Position numbers and translations under genes: made by a program
The notes under the pieces: model-generated
The model's database searches: none
What the model was told of the DNA's origin: nothing
What the model saw: the letters and a program-made list of their open reading frames with translations, nothing else
Shown: piece by piece, positions 1 to 12,520 of the stretch
Position numbering within the stretch: the first letter of the stretch is position 1
Layout: each line of letters begins with the position of its first letter
Source of the DNA: Gentiana macrophylla
Lineage: Eukaryota; Streptophyta; Magnoliopsida; Gentianales; Gentianaceae
Length of the DNA: 64,000 nucleotides
Reading direction: 5' to 3'
NCBI GenBank assembly: GCA_026214975.1
Contig: CM047808.1
Span: 57,500,583 to 57,564,582, forward strand

Positions 1-543
1 GAATGAAAAAGAATTGAAGATTACCTAGATAAGATCATATAGAGGCACAGAATTTGTAAATGAAGTTATCAGAACCTACTATGAAGATAATGGAGTAATA
101 CATCAGCTATCAGCCGCAGGAATTCCACAATAGAATGGAGTAGCAGAAAGAAGAAACAGAACACTTAAACAAGCTGTTTGAACAATGATAGCAGAAGCAA
201 GCTTTCCAAAGAGATTTTGGGTTGATGAAGAAAACACATCATGTTACACTCAAAACAGATCTATCATCAATAAACATCATGGGAAAACACCCTATGAAAT
301 ATGGAATTGGAGAAAACCTAACATATTCACTTTCATATGTTTGGATCTACATGTTTTGTTTTGAACATGAATCAGTTACATACATTTGATGAAAAAGTTG
401 ATGAAGCAATATCATGGGATATTCAGAAACCAGCAAAACTTTCAGAGTACTAAACAAGAAACTTTTGGTGAATGAAGAATCATTTCATGTAGTGTTTGAT
501 GAACCAAACACTGATGGTGAAGACTTAAACACATTTGAAGAGT
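1..543 (+). pseudogene. copia integrase core, C-terminal half, degenerate
   Basis: The translation matches the second half of the copia integrase catalytic core. It has an RSYRGTEF motif where the family has RSD(H/N)GTEF, then GVAERRNRTL containing the catalytic Glu, then an HGKTPYEIW-like segment and a C-terminal SKTFRVLNK..FHVVFDE block. The second catalytic Asp therefore appears to be replaced by Tyr. In-frame stops interrupt it just before GVAERR (around 131-136) and just after TLKQAV (around 181), and there are frameshifts near 330-400. It is read in the same direction as the RT downstream. The integrase cannot be functional. The zinc-binding N-terminus lies outside the window. Confidence 0.82.
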
Positions 544-1600
544 AAGCTACACAAAGACAAGTCTATATACATACAAAAGTACCAGCTACTATAGTGAACC
601 ACTCATATAATCAAGATGATGTACCACCTACTACATCAATAGAGTCACCAACTCAAACTCAAGAAGTTGATGCACAAGCGGGGACATCAAAAGCACCAGA
701 TCAAGCTCAACTTCAACCTGACTTGAATTGGCTTCGAGATCAACCAGAAGAACAAGTCATTGGAGATGTTCATGCAGGTGTTAGAACCAAAGACAACTGA
801 AAATCAAGCTAACTTGTTTTCTTTCACAGGTGGAACCCAAGACATTAGATGATGCAATCCATTATGCTGATTGGATCACAACCAAGTAAGAAGAACTCAA
901 TGAATTTGAGAGAAATGAAGTCTGGGAACTTGTTGATAAACCAGACATGGCCAAAATCATTGGAACAAAATGGGTGTTCAGAAACAAGATGGATGAACAA
1001 GGATCAGTTGTCAAGAACAAAGAAACACTAGTAATAAAAGGATATTCACAAGCAGAAGCCATAGATTATGATGAAACCTTTGCACTAGTAGCAATTATGG
1101 TAGCTATCAGACTTTTCCTAGCTTTTGCAGCTTACAAGGATTTAAAAGGCTATCAAATGGATGTAAATAGTGCATTTCTGAATGGACTCTTGGAAGAAGA
1201 AGTATATGTTGAACAACCACCAGGTTATCAAATCAAGGGAAAAGAAGATAAGGTGTACGGTCTCAAAAAGGCACTTTATGGACTCAAAGAAGCACTTAGA
1301 GCCTGGTATGAGATATAGTCACAATTCCTGGTCAACAATGGATTCAGAAAATGAACCATTGACAAGACACTTTTCAAGCTAGAAGATGGAACAAGCACAT
1401 TGTTAGTACAAAACTATGTGGATGGGATCATATTTGGATCAGAAGATGAAAAGATATGTGAAAAATTTGCAAATATGATGAAAGCAAACTCCAAATCAGT
1501 ATGATGGGAGAACTCAACTAATTTCTAGATTACAAGTGAAACAGAAGAAATATGGCATCTTCATCAAGCAAAGTATACACTAGACTTAATCTACAAGTAT
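544..1600 (+). pseudogene. copia integrase-RT linker and reverse transcriptase, degenerate
   Basis: Bases 594-800 encode a Pro/Gln/Thr-rich linker typical of the region between copia integrase and RT. RT begins near 820 and its best block is 947-1318. That block has TKWVFRNKMDE, then the family KARLVAKGY region degenerated to ETLVIKGY, then DYDETFA (family DYEETFAPVA), YQMDVNSAFLNG with the first catalytic Asp, and VYVEQPPGY. It ends at a stop at 1316. Beyond it, at about 1415-1426, the catalytic box reads YVDG rather than YVDD, losing the second Asp of the pair. Several frameshifts follow. This is a confident family call but a dead enzyme. Confidence 0.85.
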
Positions 1601-1603
1601 TGT

Positions 1604-2352
1604 ATGGACACTAGTGGAACTTCTGAAACACCTATGCGTGCAAGAACGATACTTGAGAAGGATGAAAATGGGAAGGATGTGGATCAAAATTTATACAGAG
1701 GAATTATTGGATCCTTACTCCACCTAACTGCAAGCAGTCCTGATATAGAATTTGCACTAGGAGTATATGCAAGATTTCAAGTTCAACCCAAGGAATCTCA
1801 CTTATTAGCAGCAAAGAGAATCATCAAATATCTGAAGCGCACAATAAATATTGGAATTTGGTATCCAAGAGATGGTGGATTCAAATTAATATCTTATCCA
1901 AATTCAGACTATGTTGGATGCAAAATTGATAGAAAAAGAACATCAGGAACTTGTCAGATGGTAGGTAGCAGACTAGTATCATGGTTTAGTAAAAAGTAGA
2001 ATTCGATATCTACTTCAATAGTTGAAGCAGAATATATAGCAGTGGGTAGTTGTTGTGCACAAGTACTATGGATAAGACAACAGCTAAGAGACTATGGAAT
2101 AGAAGAGAAGACAATTCCAATCATGTGTGATAACACAAGTGCAATATCAATTATAGAGAAATCAGTACTTCACTCAAGAACAAAGCATACTGATTTGAGA
2201 CATCAATTCATCAGAGATCATGTTGAGAAAGTAAATGTAACCTTGAGGTAAATATCTACAGAAGATCGATTGGCTGATATATTCACAAAATGACACAGTC
2301 ATGAAAGATTTTGTAACTTAAGAACTGAGCTGGGAATGATTGAAATTGACTA
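1604..2352 (+). pseudogene. copia RNase H and pol C-terminus, degenerate
   Basis: The segment opens with the RT thumb-like RGIIGSLLHLTASSPDIEFA, followed by the copia RNase H hallmarks: SDYVGCKIDRKRTSGTCQ, SWFSKK, IVEAEYIAVGSCCAQ, CDNTSAI, HSRTKHTDLRHQFIRDHV and LADIFTK. The ending ERFCNLRTELGMIEID is the usual SIRE-type pol C-terminus, with the stop at about 2350. In-frame stops occur at 1997-1999, 2249-2251 and about 2291. The catalytic Asp/Glu residues of these boxes are visible, so the domain is better preserved than the RT, but the frame is not open. Confidence 0.85.
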
Positions 2353-2767
2353 AGTCACAAGCAGCAGCTAATTGGAGTAATCAGTGAAGTAACTTCACCA
2401 GCTCACTGAACCTTTGCAATTTTGGGTGCACTCACTTGGCAGGTAAGGCACTGGTACCATCAAAGTTCACTTCACCGATTGTTACGAACATTTATGATGA
2501 AGCAGCTTAGTGAAAGATTGGAAGAGTAATCATCACACTAATCTCATCACTCCACCGGTGAAGTACATTTTTCAAAGATGTGTGAAATGAATAAAACTTT
2601 TAAACATGTCAAAAATCTGAGGATGTATTATGGAGGATCACACACATGGATATTAGTTTTTAAATCGTTGAGGTTAAAATTTTAATTGAAGGAATGACGG
2701 CAATGCCTCGATTCCCAGGATTGATCATTACTTACCTCAATCCACTCTCCTACTACACACAATAACC
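2353..2767 (+). other. spacer between copia pol and the env-position ORF; no gene seen
   Basis: No reading frame, RNA gene or polypurine tract is recognisable here. SIRE-type elements have such a spacer between the pol stop and the downstream ORF. Confidence 0.6.
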
Positions 2768-3606
2768 ATGATTTCTTATACACCAAATCACGCCATTACC
2801 CCACTAAATCCTTCCATATTCAAAATCTTGTTCACACTCAAATCGTTTAGAAATAAAAACCATACTTATAATTTTCACAAACTCTTTACGCCTCTTTGCA
2901 AATCAGAAATCCCTTTCTCCAGAAAGCTCAAAGCTTCACTCTCAAACTATCCAAAAATGGCTTTATCATCTTCCTCAATCAAAAAGTCCAACAAACAGTA
3001 TGAATGATCGATTGTCACTGGGTCATTCTTCAGACCCAAATCCTATAATCTCACTCTATGTGGTAATGATGTTCAGGCCCAACGGTTGGTTGATGGCTGC
3101 AACAATCTAGGACTGATGACCTTCTTAAATCCTCCCATCACAAGGATCTATGAAACCCTAATTTCATTCTGAAAAAATGCCAAATTTGTTCCAGGAAAGA
3201 ATAAGGGATCACCGGACAACAGCACAAGCAATGTGAATGGAAGGGAACTAGTAATCACACTGGGTCTACTCAATAGGTATCTCAAACTCTCCAACACTGG
3301 ACCCTCAGAGATCAAGAATGTGGAAATCAACACTGATACATTCTGGATGGAGATAGCCAAGAATCCCGATCTTGCAACCAAGAAATTAAACTTTCCAAGA
3401 TCGGCACTCAAGAAGCTGTTTGAAGAATTTGCTCATTTGATCATCAAAAGTATAGAAGGAAAGATGCATAACATGACGGAGGTAAGGACCAGACTAATGG
3501 ACATCATCTATCAGGGCCTAGAGTTCAACTGGTCAATCTTCTTTTTCAACGGATTGAAAGAGAAAATATAACTTGAAATTGATGCTGGAAAGTTAGCAGC
3601 CAAGAA
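2768..3606 (+). pseudogene. env-position (ORF2) protein of the host copia element, 5' part
   Basis: This is an additional ORF downstream of pol, in the position of the SIRE/Maximus env-like gene. A first open block (2768-3005) begins with Met but contains a second good Met at 2957 in MALSSSSIKKSNKQYE. The frame then shifts, and a second block at 3233-3571 holds ELVITLGLLNRYLKL, LNFPRSALKKLFEEF and GLEFNWSIFFF, ending at a TAA at 3569. The same frame continues to AAKK at 3606, where the GGGAC target duplication begins. It resumes in frame at 38264, after 34.6 kb of inserted DNA. I see no transmembrane segment that would prove an envelope function. The family role is unproven. Confidence 0.6.
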
Positions 3607-3611
3607 GGGAC
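3607..3611. repeat. target-site duplication GGGAC, left copy (outer Athila-like element)
   Basis: GGGAC here and at 38264-38268 flank the outer gypsy element. Joining the flanks restores the host ORF frame. The last base overlaps the later CTAAT duplication of the LARD. Confidence 0.88.
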
Positions 3612-3615
3612 TAAT
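3611..3615. repeat. target-site duplication CTAAT, left copy (LARD)
   Basis: It immediately precedes the LTR start TGAAGG and matches 12516-12520. Confidence 0.85.
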
Positions 3616-5333
3616 TGAAGGATGCAGGTTCTTAGATCTAAATGAGTTAGATCTATGCGCTGCGGATGGATCACGACTTATATGACACAATTCATAATTA
3701 AAGGACGTAAACAACTACAAGGGGGTTTAAGATCATGTTACCAATAACGGGAAGAGAAGCCTTGATCTTCCGATGTGTTCTCCAAACGGCGGTTGGTGGA
3801 CACCGTTCTTGATACACGAACCTCCTTGATATGCAACACCAAGAAAAACTCAAAGTTTTTCTTCTTCCAAAAACCCTAGGCAAGAAAAACTAATTTTCCT
3901 CTCCCTTTTTATCATAGTGGTCGAAATTTGCCTTGCAATTTCCCTTGGAATAACTCTCCTTTTATAGGAGAGTAAATCCTTGGCCTCCAAGTATTAATTA
4001 ATTAAATAAATAAATAATTAAACAAAATAAAAGGATATTTTCCTTAATGACTAATTGTGACATGTATTGACCAATAGGAAATCAAATAACAAGTCATCCA
4101 TCCAATCATATAACAAGAATATCTTTAATTTTCCACATCACAAAAATTAATTCTTGTGATAAATAATGAATATGAGGCACCACTTTTAGGGTATAAAAAG
4201 CCCACATGAAATGTCTTTTATGTGTATTATATTATTTAGCCCAACTAAATAATATCCATGCATATCAATTAATTAGCCCAGCCAATTAATTATCACTGAG
4301 GCCCAAATATCAAGATTATTAGTCCGAATTACAGAAGCCACATCGGGGACCATGGACCTATAACCAGTAGCTCCAATAATTAATTATTCATCGAACAGAA
4401 TAAGTACATTAATTATTAATTCCCGGATTACGCCACCACAAACCCAAAACTGAACTCTACCGATTAGATGTATACTTATACTCAACACATAGAGTGAATA
4501 AGCGTCCATTGATATAATCACTACATACGGATTAACCCTCCATAGACTGTCTATTATGAGTGGGAGGTCTCCGTGAACCCGACTCAGAATATCTTATCCT
4601 TATTTACCATTAACCCCCTGATGATCAATTAGTACACATTTCTGACTAGTAGATAATTAGTCAAATGTGAACTCCCGGGATCGATCACTTTCTTCGGGCT
4701 AACAAATAAGGGGACTGTCTCTCTAATTCCCGCAGGAAGGAATGGATTCCATGTCTGTGAAAATCAGACCTACTCACTCATCCGGAGATAGTGCCAATGA
4801 GAAGTGGCTTGGAACACATTATTCAAGTGAACCGTAACTAACACATCAAACACTACACCGGGACAAGCAGCACCCTGTGATCACCTCAGGATTAAGGTTG
4901 ATCCATATATGATCATCTAATGATTTTAATAAGATTCCTCGATTACGGAATTATACTGAGAAATTCAGATTAAATCGGTCCAAATCCTATATGAATGCCA
5001 TCATATATAAATGCCACACGTAGGTACCCTCTACCGACAAATCCGGATAAGACTATCACACCCTAAGGTGTTCAGGCGCATTATTGGTGTTTTAATCAAG
5101 AGACCCCGAACTCGCTTTTAAGTTCACCACGGACTAACAGTTTAAGCATATCTCCACTAACTCAATCCTCACGTGTAATCCATACACTAAGTTAAGTGGT
5201 TACATACAGATATACTTAGGGTTTGCAGCAGTGTAGCCTTACAAGCACAGAGCAAGTAATAAGGTGAGATAAATTCTGTCATTCATTATTAAAAACAATT
5301 ACACAAATTGTCTTTCGGGCACTACACCTAACA
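3616..5333 (-). repeat. LARD 3' LTR (left copy)
   Basis: This 1718-bp repeat aligns end to end with 10797-12515. In element sense it starts TGTTAGGTGTAG and ends with ...CCTTCA. A short minus-strand frame at 3698-3883 is shared by both LTRs and is not evidence of a gene. Confidence 0.9.
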
Positions 5334-5344
5334 ATCTCCCACTT
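5334..5344 (-). promoter_or_regulatory. polypurine tract of the LARD
   Basis: On the minus strand, AAGTGGGAGAT runs directly into the LTR start TGTTAGG, as in plant copia polypurine tracts. Confidence 0.78.
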
Positions 5345-8300
5345 GCACGAAATGACAAGCAACGATTGTTTTTAGAGCACACCCTTTCTCATCTTATTCA
5401 CAACACTCTCCCACTTGCTCTAAAAGCAAATGAGACATATCCATCAAAGCCGTACCCTCCAAGAACTCAACTTGGTACACCGATTAGTTAGGTTGTCGAC
5501 TCGAGACAATCTTTAGGATTGAAACGTTGTCGGTCCTTCCAATCAGGCAGTACTCTCTCTCAATATGCTTTTGACTTCTTATGACTGAGAAGATCCTTCT
5601 AAGCTATCTCTTCACTGTTTTCACGATGAAGTGATATCGGCTTATCAGACCTGGAATTACTCCCAGGCCAAAAAGGAAGTTCTAAGCACTATGAGTAAAC
5701 ACTGAGCCTGAGATCAACTTAATGATCATCCTTAATCTGACTACAAGTCAGAATCAGTGTAGTCAACCATATTCAAGTTTGCACCTGACTATACAAGCAT
5801 ATGATTCCTCGTTCTCTAAATATACTTGAGGACGTGCTAAACCGCTACTTATTGCTCAAATCCAAGATTCGATTGCAATTGACTCGTGTTAAGCTGTCTT
5901 GCCCTTATCCCAGAGAGACTCTATCCCATTTTCTCTTTATCCGAAGATTTGGAGAATCATTCCTGAGAGGTAGGGTAGGACTACTCTCGATGAATGTTGC
6001 ATACGTATTTGCATGATCATCTTATTCAATAAGATAGGTGGGATAGCCAATGACTCATTCTCGTGAATTTGACCAAATCAGATTCTTAGAATATAGTCCA
6101 ATTCTCTCATCCAGAGAATCTAGGCCTGTCAGTTTCCGACTTCAAATAGCACACACATGTCGTTTCCAACCGTTTCAGTGTTATCATTCATGAACACTAA
6201 TACTACTAGTTTACCAATATTGATATCCAGTCTACGAAAGACTTATCAATATTCTTGTAAAGTCCACATATTCTAAAACGTGTGAATTTAAATGACCGAG
6301 GGGTTCTCTTAAATCCACAAAGGATATAAGCCCCGGCAGTCATCCTGCCACTTGTTCTAACCAAGACCCTTTTGTTCCAAATGAATCCAGACTCCGTTTT
6401 TCAGCAAGAAAGTCTCAGGGAATCACCCCTATTTTCTGCTTTCTAACGAAATCTAGCAAGACTGAGTGGTGAGAGAGTTCAAGGTCTGGTTAACTCTCTA
6501 CTTGTTAGGGAATCACCCCTAGACCACTCAGCTTTGTGCTGAAAGTTAAACTTTCTTATTCATTCGACTCTTTTCGGCGTAGAACCAATTACTCCCACTG
6601 GGCCTGAGACACTCAGGTGGTTCTTGGAGTACCAAAACTCCATTCACAGGGATAAGGTTTTCGAACCAACCTCTCTGATCAGAATCCTATACAGCCCACA
6701 AGAGCCACAGGTTATCAATCACCCCAGCAGACTATAAAGTCCACACAACCATAATGGGTCAATGGTTAAACCATACTCCCACTGCGTTGTGGGTGGATTG
6801 ACATTCTGATCTAGTAGTATTTATCAGTGTAATCCCCAACAATCGATGTTGGACGTGGTCTGATTAAATCAGATAGTAACTTCCTTTGGGTAACCGTACT
6901 CCAAGGTCTAAGGCTGTTACTTATAGATTCCATCAGAAGCCTTGTGACAGTCTAACTGTCACTTTCTGATCTCAAGAATCTTACAACCAACCTTCACTCG
7001 TCTCATTAAGGCATTTCACGAACAGTCAAAATCGAGCGTATATGCGCAAAATCTCCATCCTACCTTCAAGCATTAAATGCTAAATGCCTACATTTACGAA
7101 GTGGTGTGAACCGAATTCACTCCTTATCCATAAATTCACTAGCATCTTCTAGGTAGACTTCTCGGTTTACATAATAATGTTAACCGTTATTTTGCAACCA
7201 ATTATCTTAATCGAGTTTAGCAATGTATTGTAGCACATCAATAACTATATAGGGCAAGCCTATGGTTTCTTACTCAGTGAGAAACATTCCACTAGGAGGC
7301 AGGCCGAGCATCAGTCCAAAGACTATGCTATAGCCTATATCTGAGCATGGAATACTCTATTCTCTACTAAAATCAGAGACTCCTCCTCGTATTCTTTTGA
7401 TAAACTAAATCGCGTTTCGAGTAGTTATCAGACAAAATGTCACCACTCAAAATCTCCCACTAGCTTGTATCTCTCACTAGACCCCGAAGGTCATGATGAA
7501 CAAGCTATGTTACCCCTTCAAATCTATTACCCTCTCCCGATTGAAAGGAAACTTAGTCATTGTTCCTTTGAGATAGTGTTCCTAGACTGGGAGATAGGAA
7601 TCACCCTTAGCCAGTCGTCAGGTCTTATCTCTAGGATATATGCACTAATTAATAGATATTGAGGGGTCGTTTATCTTAATACGAAAACCTTTTACCTTTA
7701 ATAGTTTTAGATGTGTTACACATACCTATTCAGCTTTTCTTAGTGGTTCTGTCTTTATCAAACAAAAGTCCGAGTCACAGATTCGTACTACAAATGTCAT
7801 CTTCACTTTGTTTAAGGCAACTGTAGTATTGAGATGAAAGTGAATCCATTTGTTTCAACGAATCTGTAAACAGAAAAATAAATTTTTCTGTGATATTCAA
7901 GGATAGAATCCGAAATTCATTTCCTTATATCACTCCCACTATTATAGCTGAAATAACTGCCCGTTGTCTACTTTATTAATTGTTAATGCACAGCTTCCTT
8001 GTTCTTCCAAAGAACTAAGCTACCGAGTCAAGTTACTCGGTTTAAGAAAGTCGCTAAGGATTCATTGGTTAAGTGATCAGAAATGACTTTCCTTATTATC
8101 CTATACTTTCTGTAATTAATTTTTCGGTTTAGCCTCAAAACTTTAGTTAAGATGATTAACACTTATAGACATTCTTTCTCATTCTCAACTTTCCTTAAAA
8201 GGAAATAGTCTTGAACTAGCAGTTCAATTGAGTAGACACTACTCGTGAACTGTGGGATGTCTAATGAAAGTGTTACCCAGTGGGACTAATTTTCTTATAA

Positions 8301-10783
8301 ATTAGAAAAACAACAGATAAAAGCTCCCACTAGTTTATCGGTTCCAACTACCGTCCAACTAGCGACACTTTAATTTATGATTCTCTAATTTTTCTATTAG
8401 AAAATTTCTCGTGTAGACACTACACAATTAAAATTCACTAGTAGTATTTTATCGTCCCAATCATCTTTCAAACTAATTACAGTCGTCTCTCGATCAACAC
8501 GATTGACAACAGTGACATCTTTATTTACGTCACTTAAGTCTTGAAGGCTCAAGAAAAATATCTCTTCCGAAAAATTAATCGCATGTAAGATCAATAAGTA
8601 CAACGTTCTAGTTACTTGCCACTTTTTAACGAAGTCATTACTAGTCAATTTTACACTAGCAGTCTAGCACCCTAGAGAGATATATAAATAGTTGTAAATA
8701 AAATTGACAGAAAATAAATCCAAATCATACACTACTAATAAATTTTAGGAACATAAACTAAGTACTTATAGTCTATCCTACCGTTCCAAGGATTTAATCT
8801 AATGCCTCAGTGCCGCCTTAGGGTAGGTCAAAGAGGTTTCGATTAATATTGAAGATCAGATTGAGAATCGAACATCTCATTTGTGATCGTCAATCACCTT
8901 TCCTTTTTCAGCCAAGGTATTACCAAAATACCCTTTATGAGCGTGACCTACTGTTTCAGATTTTTAGGTAGACCCCGAGTATGCCGCCTTAGGGTCGGTC
9001 AGTGACCCGACGAGTACCCAAAATCCTATCCTTTCGGAGACCAAGCCTTGAATTTTCATAGCGGTGAAGGCCTTCCTTAGGGGCGAAATCAAAGCCAAAG
9101 ACGAGGCGTCACCATTCTCTCACGTTGCTTGTGTCAACAATAGAGGCCGTGGGGTCGGTGTCGCCTCTCCCGCTCCCACTCAATATTTTGAAAAAGTGGT
9201 GGGTTTCTTGATCACGCTTTTTGGACTTGATGTTACATTAAGGAACAATAAATCATAAGCCCAAATGTTGTCAGTTATGTGGGCTAGCCCACCCGACCTA
9301 TTTGTTGGAACATATGTGACCGTCGGACGGGTCAAGAACAGGGGAGCTCCGTTGAGCCGTAGTGGCTCTTCGGATAACTCAGCCTTGCCGGAACCCCGTG
9401 CAAACGCCACACGTGGAGGGTGAAGTCGATCGAGCCGTAGCTACTGTTGATCAACCAACCGTGGTTAAACCACTTTCGAACCATGTTTGCCCGTGATTAT
9501 CCAATCCTTAAGCATCAAACTTTCACGTAGACACTACGGAACAAAAACGTAATCTCGCTCTGGTAAGTGGAATTCACCGAGAATCCAACACCTTAACCAC
9601 GAGGTTTCGGGATTTTACTCTTTATGCTTTCGCAGAGTGGGATTCACCGAGAATCCATCACCCAACCTCGACGATTGAAAAAACCCGTGTTCCTCGGTTT
9701 TTACCCTAATTAGTTTCTAATTAATATCAAACAATTAATTAAAACTAATTGCGTGTTTTATACATGCCTAACTAATTCCTCGAATTAATTTCTACATGTA
9801 TGCATATGGAGTGGAATTCATGATATGATGCATGTAATGACAATTTTCTGGTTCTACTCATACAATCTAAACATGTATTATAGTGCGGAAAATAAACACC
9901 GAGATGGACCGTTGGCACCCCCGTATCTAATCTATTAGTAAACAAATAACCAAAACCCTAACTAGGGTTTACTACTTTCTAACATAATCTGCAGCTGTTC
10001 AAAATCTTCGACGATCGACAAACCAAACAAACTCGGATCGCAACGAAACTTTCCAGATCTGTTCCTCACTCCTTGGGCTTCATTATGGACGGTTGGATTG
10101 GAGCTTTGAATTGTCAATCTACTCCAGTGAGCCGCCCAACTTGCTGCTGAATCTGACTTTTACAGCAGCGCATCAATGACTTCCCGAGGCCGATTGGGAA
10201 TCGAGATGATTCCCGATCGACCTGAAATTTTTATCCCACGTCCAAAACTCCATATTTTTCAATCTGACAGGTTGGATTTGCGTTTCAACGGTCTAAACGC
10301 TCCCAGAAATTCGAGGAAGTCACAGATAGGGTTTCTGTGAATCCTGCATTTTTCTGTTACAGCAGCTTCTTTGCAGCAACGAACGGATATCAAAACGGAC
10401 TCCGATTGATGCCAAATTTTGTGGAATTGTTCATCATCTTCCAATATTGATTCTGACCGGCGTGATCGTCGTTTCAACGGCTCGATCAACGGTAAAAATG
10501 AAATAACTAAACAGCTACTAAACAGATCTATTTTCTGGAAATTAAAATTGCAATAAAAATAAATTACATAATTTCCTATACTCATATTGAACGAATTTTC
10601 ATCGTTTATATGAGTTTACAATAGATCTAACGGGTAAACAGTGACAACCCCCAATCCATCTCTTCAACCATAGCAATTAATCATTATCAATGCATAAAAC
10701 AATAAATAAAATTTACCTACATGCAATTCCACTCCTTTAAATCGTTTTATTATGATTATGACTATATAAATCGTGGAACCTGT
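5345..10783 (-). other. LARD internal region, non-coding
   Basis: This 5.4-kb stretch has only short scattered frames on both strands, none with a recognisable domain. It contains eight copies of CTCCCACT counting the polypurine tract itself (5336, 5408, 6592, 6776, 7454, 7933, 8324, 9173). Near 9060-9420 and 9540-9680 there are GC-richer segments with short internal repeats, for example the phrase GGATTCACCGAGAATCCA near 9640, which resembles one at about 9570. The region may fold as structured RNA, as proposed for other LARDs. That is an inference. Confidence 0.7.
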
Positions 10784-10794
10784 CTCTGATACCA
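10784..10794 (-). promoter_or_regulatory. primer binding site, initiator Met tRNA type (LARD)
   Basis: The minus strand reads TGGTATCAGAG, complementary to the 3' end of plant initiator tRNA-Met, two bases after the 5' LTR. It fixes the element's orientation. Confidence 0.88.
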
Positions 10795-10796
10795 CA

Positions 10797-12515
10797 TGAA
10801 GGTTGCAGGTTCTTAGATCTAAACGAGTTAGATCTATGCGCAGCGGATGGATCACGACACATATGACACAATTCATAATTAAAGGACGCAAACAACTACA
10901 AGGGGGTTTAAGATCATGTTACCAATAACGGGAAGAGAAGCTTTGATCTTCCGATGTGTTCTCCAAACGGCGGTTGGTGGACACCCTTCTTTATACACGA
11001 ACCTCCTTGATATGCAACACCAAGAAAAACTCAATGTTTTTCTTCTTCCAAAAACCCTAGGCAAGAAAAACTAATTTTCCTCGCACGTTTTATCATAGTG
11101 GTCGAAATTTGTCTTGCAATTTCCCTTGGAATAACTCTCCTTTTATAAGAGAGTAAATCATTGGCCTCTAAGTATTAATTAATTAAATAAATAATTAATT
11201 AAACAAAATAAAATGTTATTTTCCTTAATGACTAATTGTGACATGTATTGACCAATAGAAAATCAAATAACAAGTCATCCAACCAATCATATAACAAGAA
11301 TATCTTTTATTTTCCACATCACAAAAATTAATTCTTGTGATAAATAATGAATATGAGTCGCCACTTTTAGGGTATAAAAGCCCACATGAAATGCTTTTTA
11401 TGTATTATATTATTTAAATTAACTAAATAATATCCATGCATATCAATTAATTAGCCCGACCAATTAATTATCAATGAGCCCCAAATAACAAGATTATTAG
11501 TCCGAATTACGTAAGCCATCGGGGACCACGGACCTATAACCAGTAGGCTCCAATAATTAATTATTCATCGAATCGAATAAGTACATTAATTATTAATTCC
11601 GGGATTACGCCACCATAAACCCGAAATCGAACTCTACCGATTACGAGATGTATACTTATACTCAACCCATAGAGTGAATAAGCGTCCATTGATATAATCA
11701 CTACATACGGATTAACCCTCCATAGATCGTCCCATTCGAGGTGGGAGGTCTCCGTGAACCCGACTTTCGAATATCTTATCCTTATTTACCATTAACCCCT
11801 CGATGATCAATTAGTACACATATCTCGACTAGTAGCTAATTAGTCAAATGTGAACTCCCGGATCGATCACTTTCTTAGGGTTAACAAATAAGGGATCTGT
11901 CTCTCTACTTCCCGCAGGAAGGAATGGATTCCATGTCTCAGAAAATCGAACTACTCACTCATCCGGAGATAGTGCCAATGAGAAGTGGCTTGGAACACAT
12001 TATTTAAGTGAACCGTAATTCTAACACATCAAACACTACCCCGGGACAAGCGGCACCCTGTGATCACCTCGAGATTAAGGTTGATCCATATATGATCATC
12101 TATTGATTTTAATAAGATTCCTCGATTACGGAATTATACCGAGAAATTCAGATTAAATCGGTCAATCCTATATGAATGCCATCATATGTAAATGCCCCAC
12201 GTGGGTACCTCTCTACCGACAAATCCGGATAAGACTATCACACCCTAAGGTGTTCAGGCGCATTATTGGTGTTTTAATCAAGAGACCCTAAACTCGATTA
12301 AGTTCACCACGGACTAACAACATTTAAGCATATCTCCACTAACTCAATCCTCACGTGTAATCCATACACTAAGTTAAGTGGTTACATGAGATATACTTAG
12401 GGTTTGCGTGATGTGTAGCCTTACAAGCACAAAGCAAGTAATAAGGTGAGATAAATTCTGTCATTCATTATTAAAAACAATTACACATATTGTCTTTCGG
12501 GGACTACACCTAACA
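10797..12515 (-). repeat. LARD 5' LTR (right copy)
   Basis: This 1719-bp repeat matches 3616-5333 and is next to the primer binding site. Many of the differences from the left copy are CAG/CTG versus CGA/TCG (see findings). Confidence 0.9.
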
Positions 12516-12520
12516 CTAAT
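12516..12520. repeat. target-site duplication CTAAT, right copy (LARD)
   Basis: It follows the LTR end CCTAACA. Its last four bases are also the first bases of the outer element's 3' LTR. Confidence 0.85.

Larger units (their letters stand above)
3616..12515 (-). mobile_element. LARD-like non-autonomous LTR retrotransposon
   Basis: Two near-identical LTRs of about 1.72 kb (3616-5333 and 10797-12515) begin TGAAGG and end CCTAACA on the plus strand. They flank 5.46 kb with no recognisable coding sequence. The minus-strand orientation is fixed by an initiator-Met tRNA primer site beside the right LTR and a purine tract beside the left one. CTAAT is duplicated at 3611-3615 and 12516-12520. The element entered one base inside the 3' LTR of the outer Athila-like element. 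Large size, long LTRs and an empty interior fit the LARD definition. The primer site and purine tract suggest a copia-type helper, which is an inference. Confidence 0.88.

Noticed and set aside
3698..3883. Minus-strand 61-aa frame, repeated at 10879-11064
   Set aside because: It is duplicated only because it lies in the two LARD LTRs. It has no known domain and runs across LTR sequence.
3623..12515. LARD LTR start at TGCAGG (3623)
   Set aside because: Starting at TGAAGG (3616 and 10797) instead gives a perfect CTAAT duplication and the correct two-base gap to the primer site.
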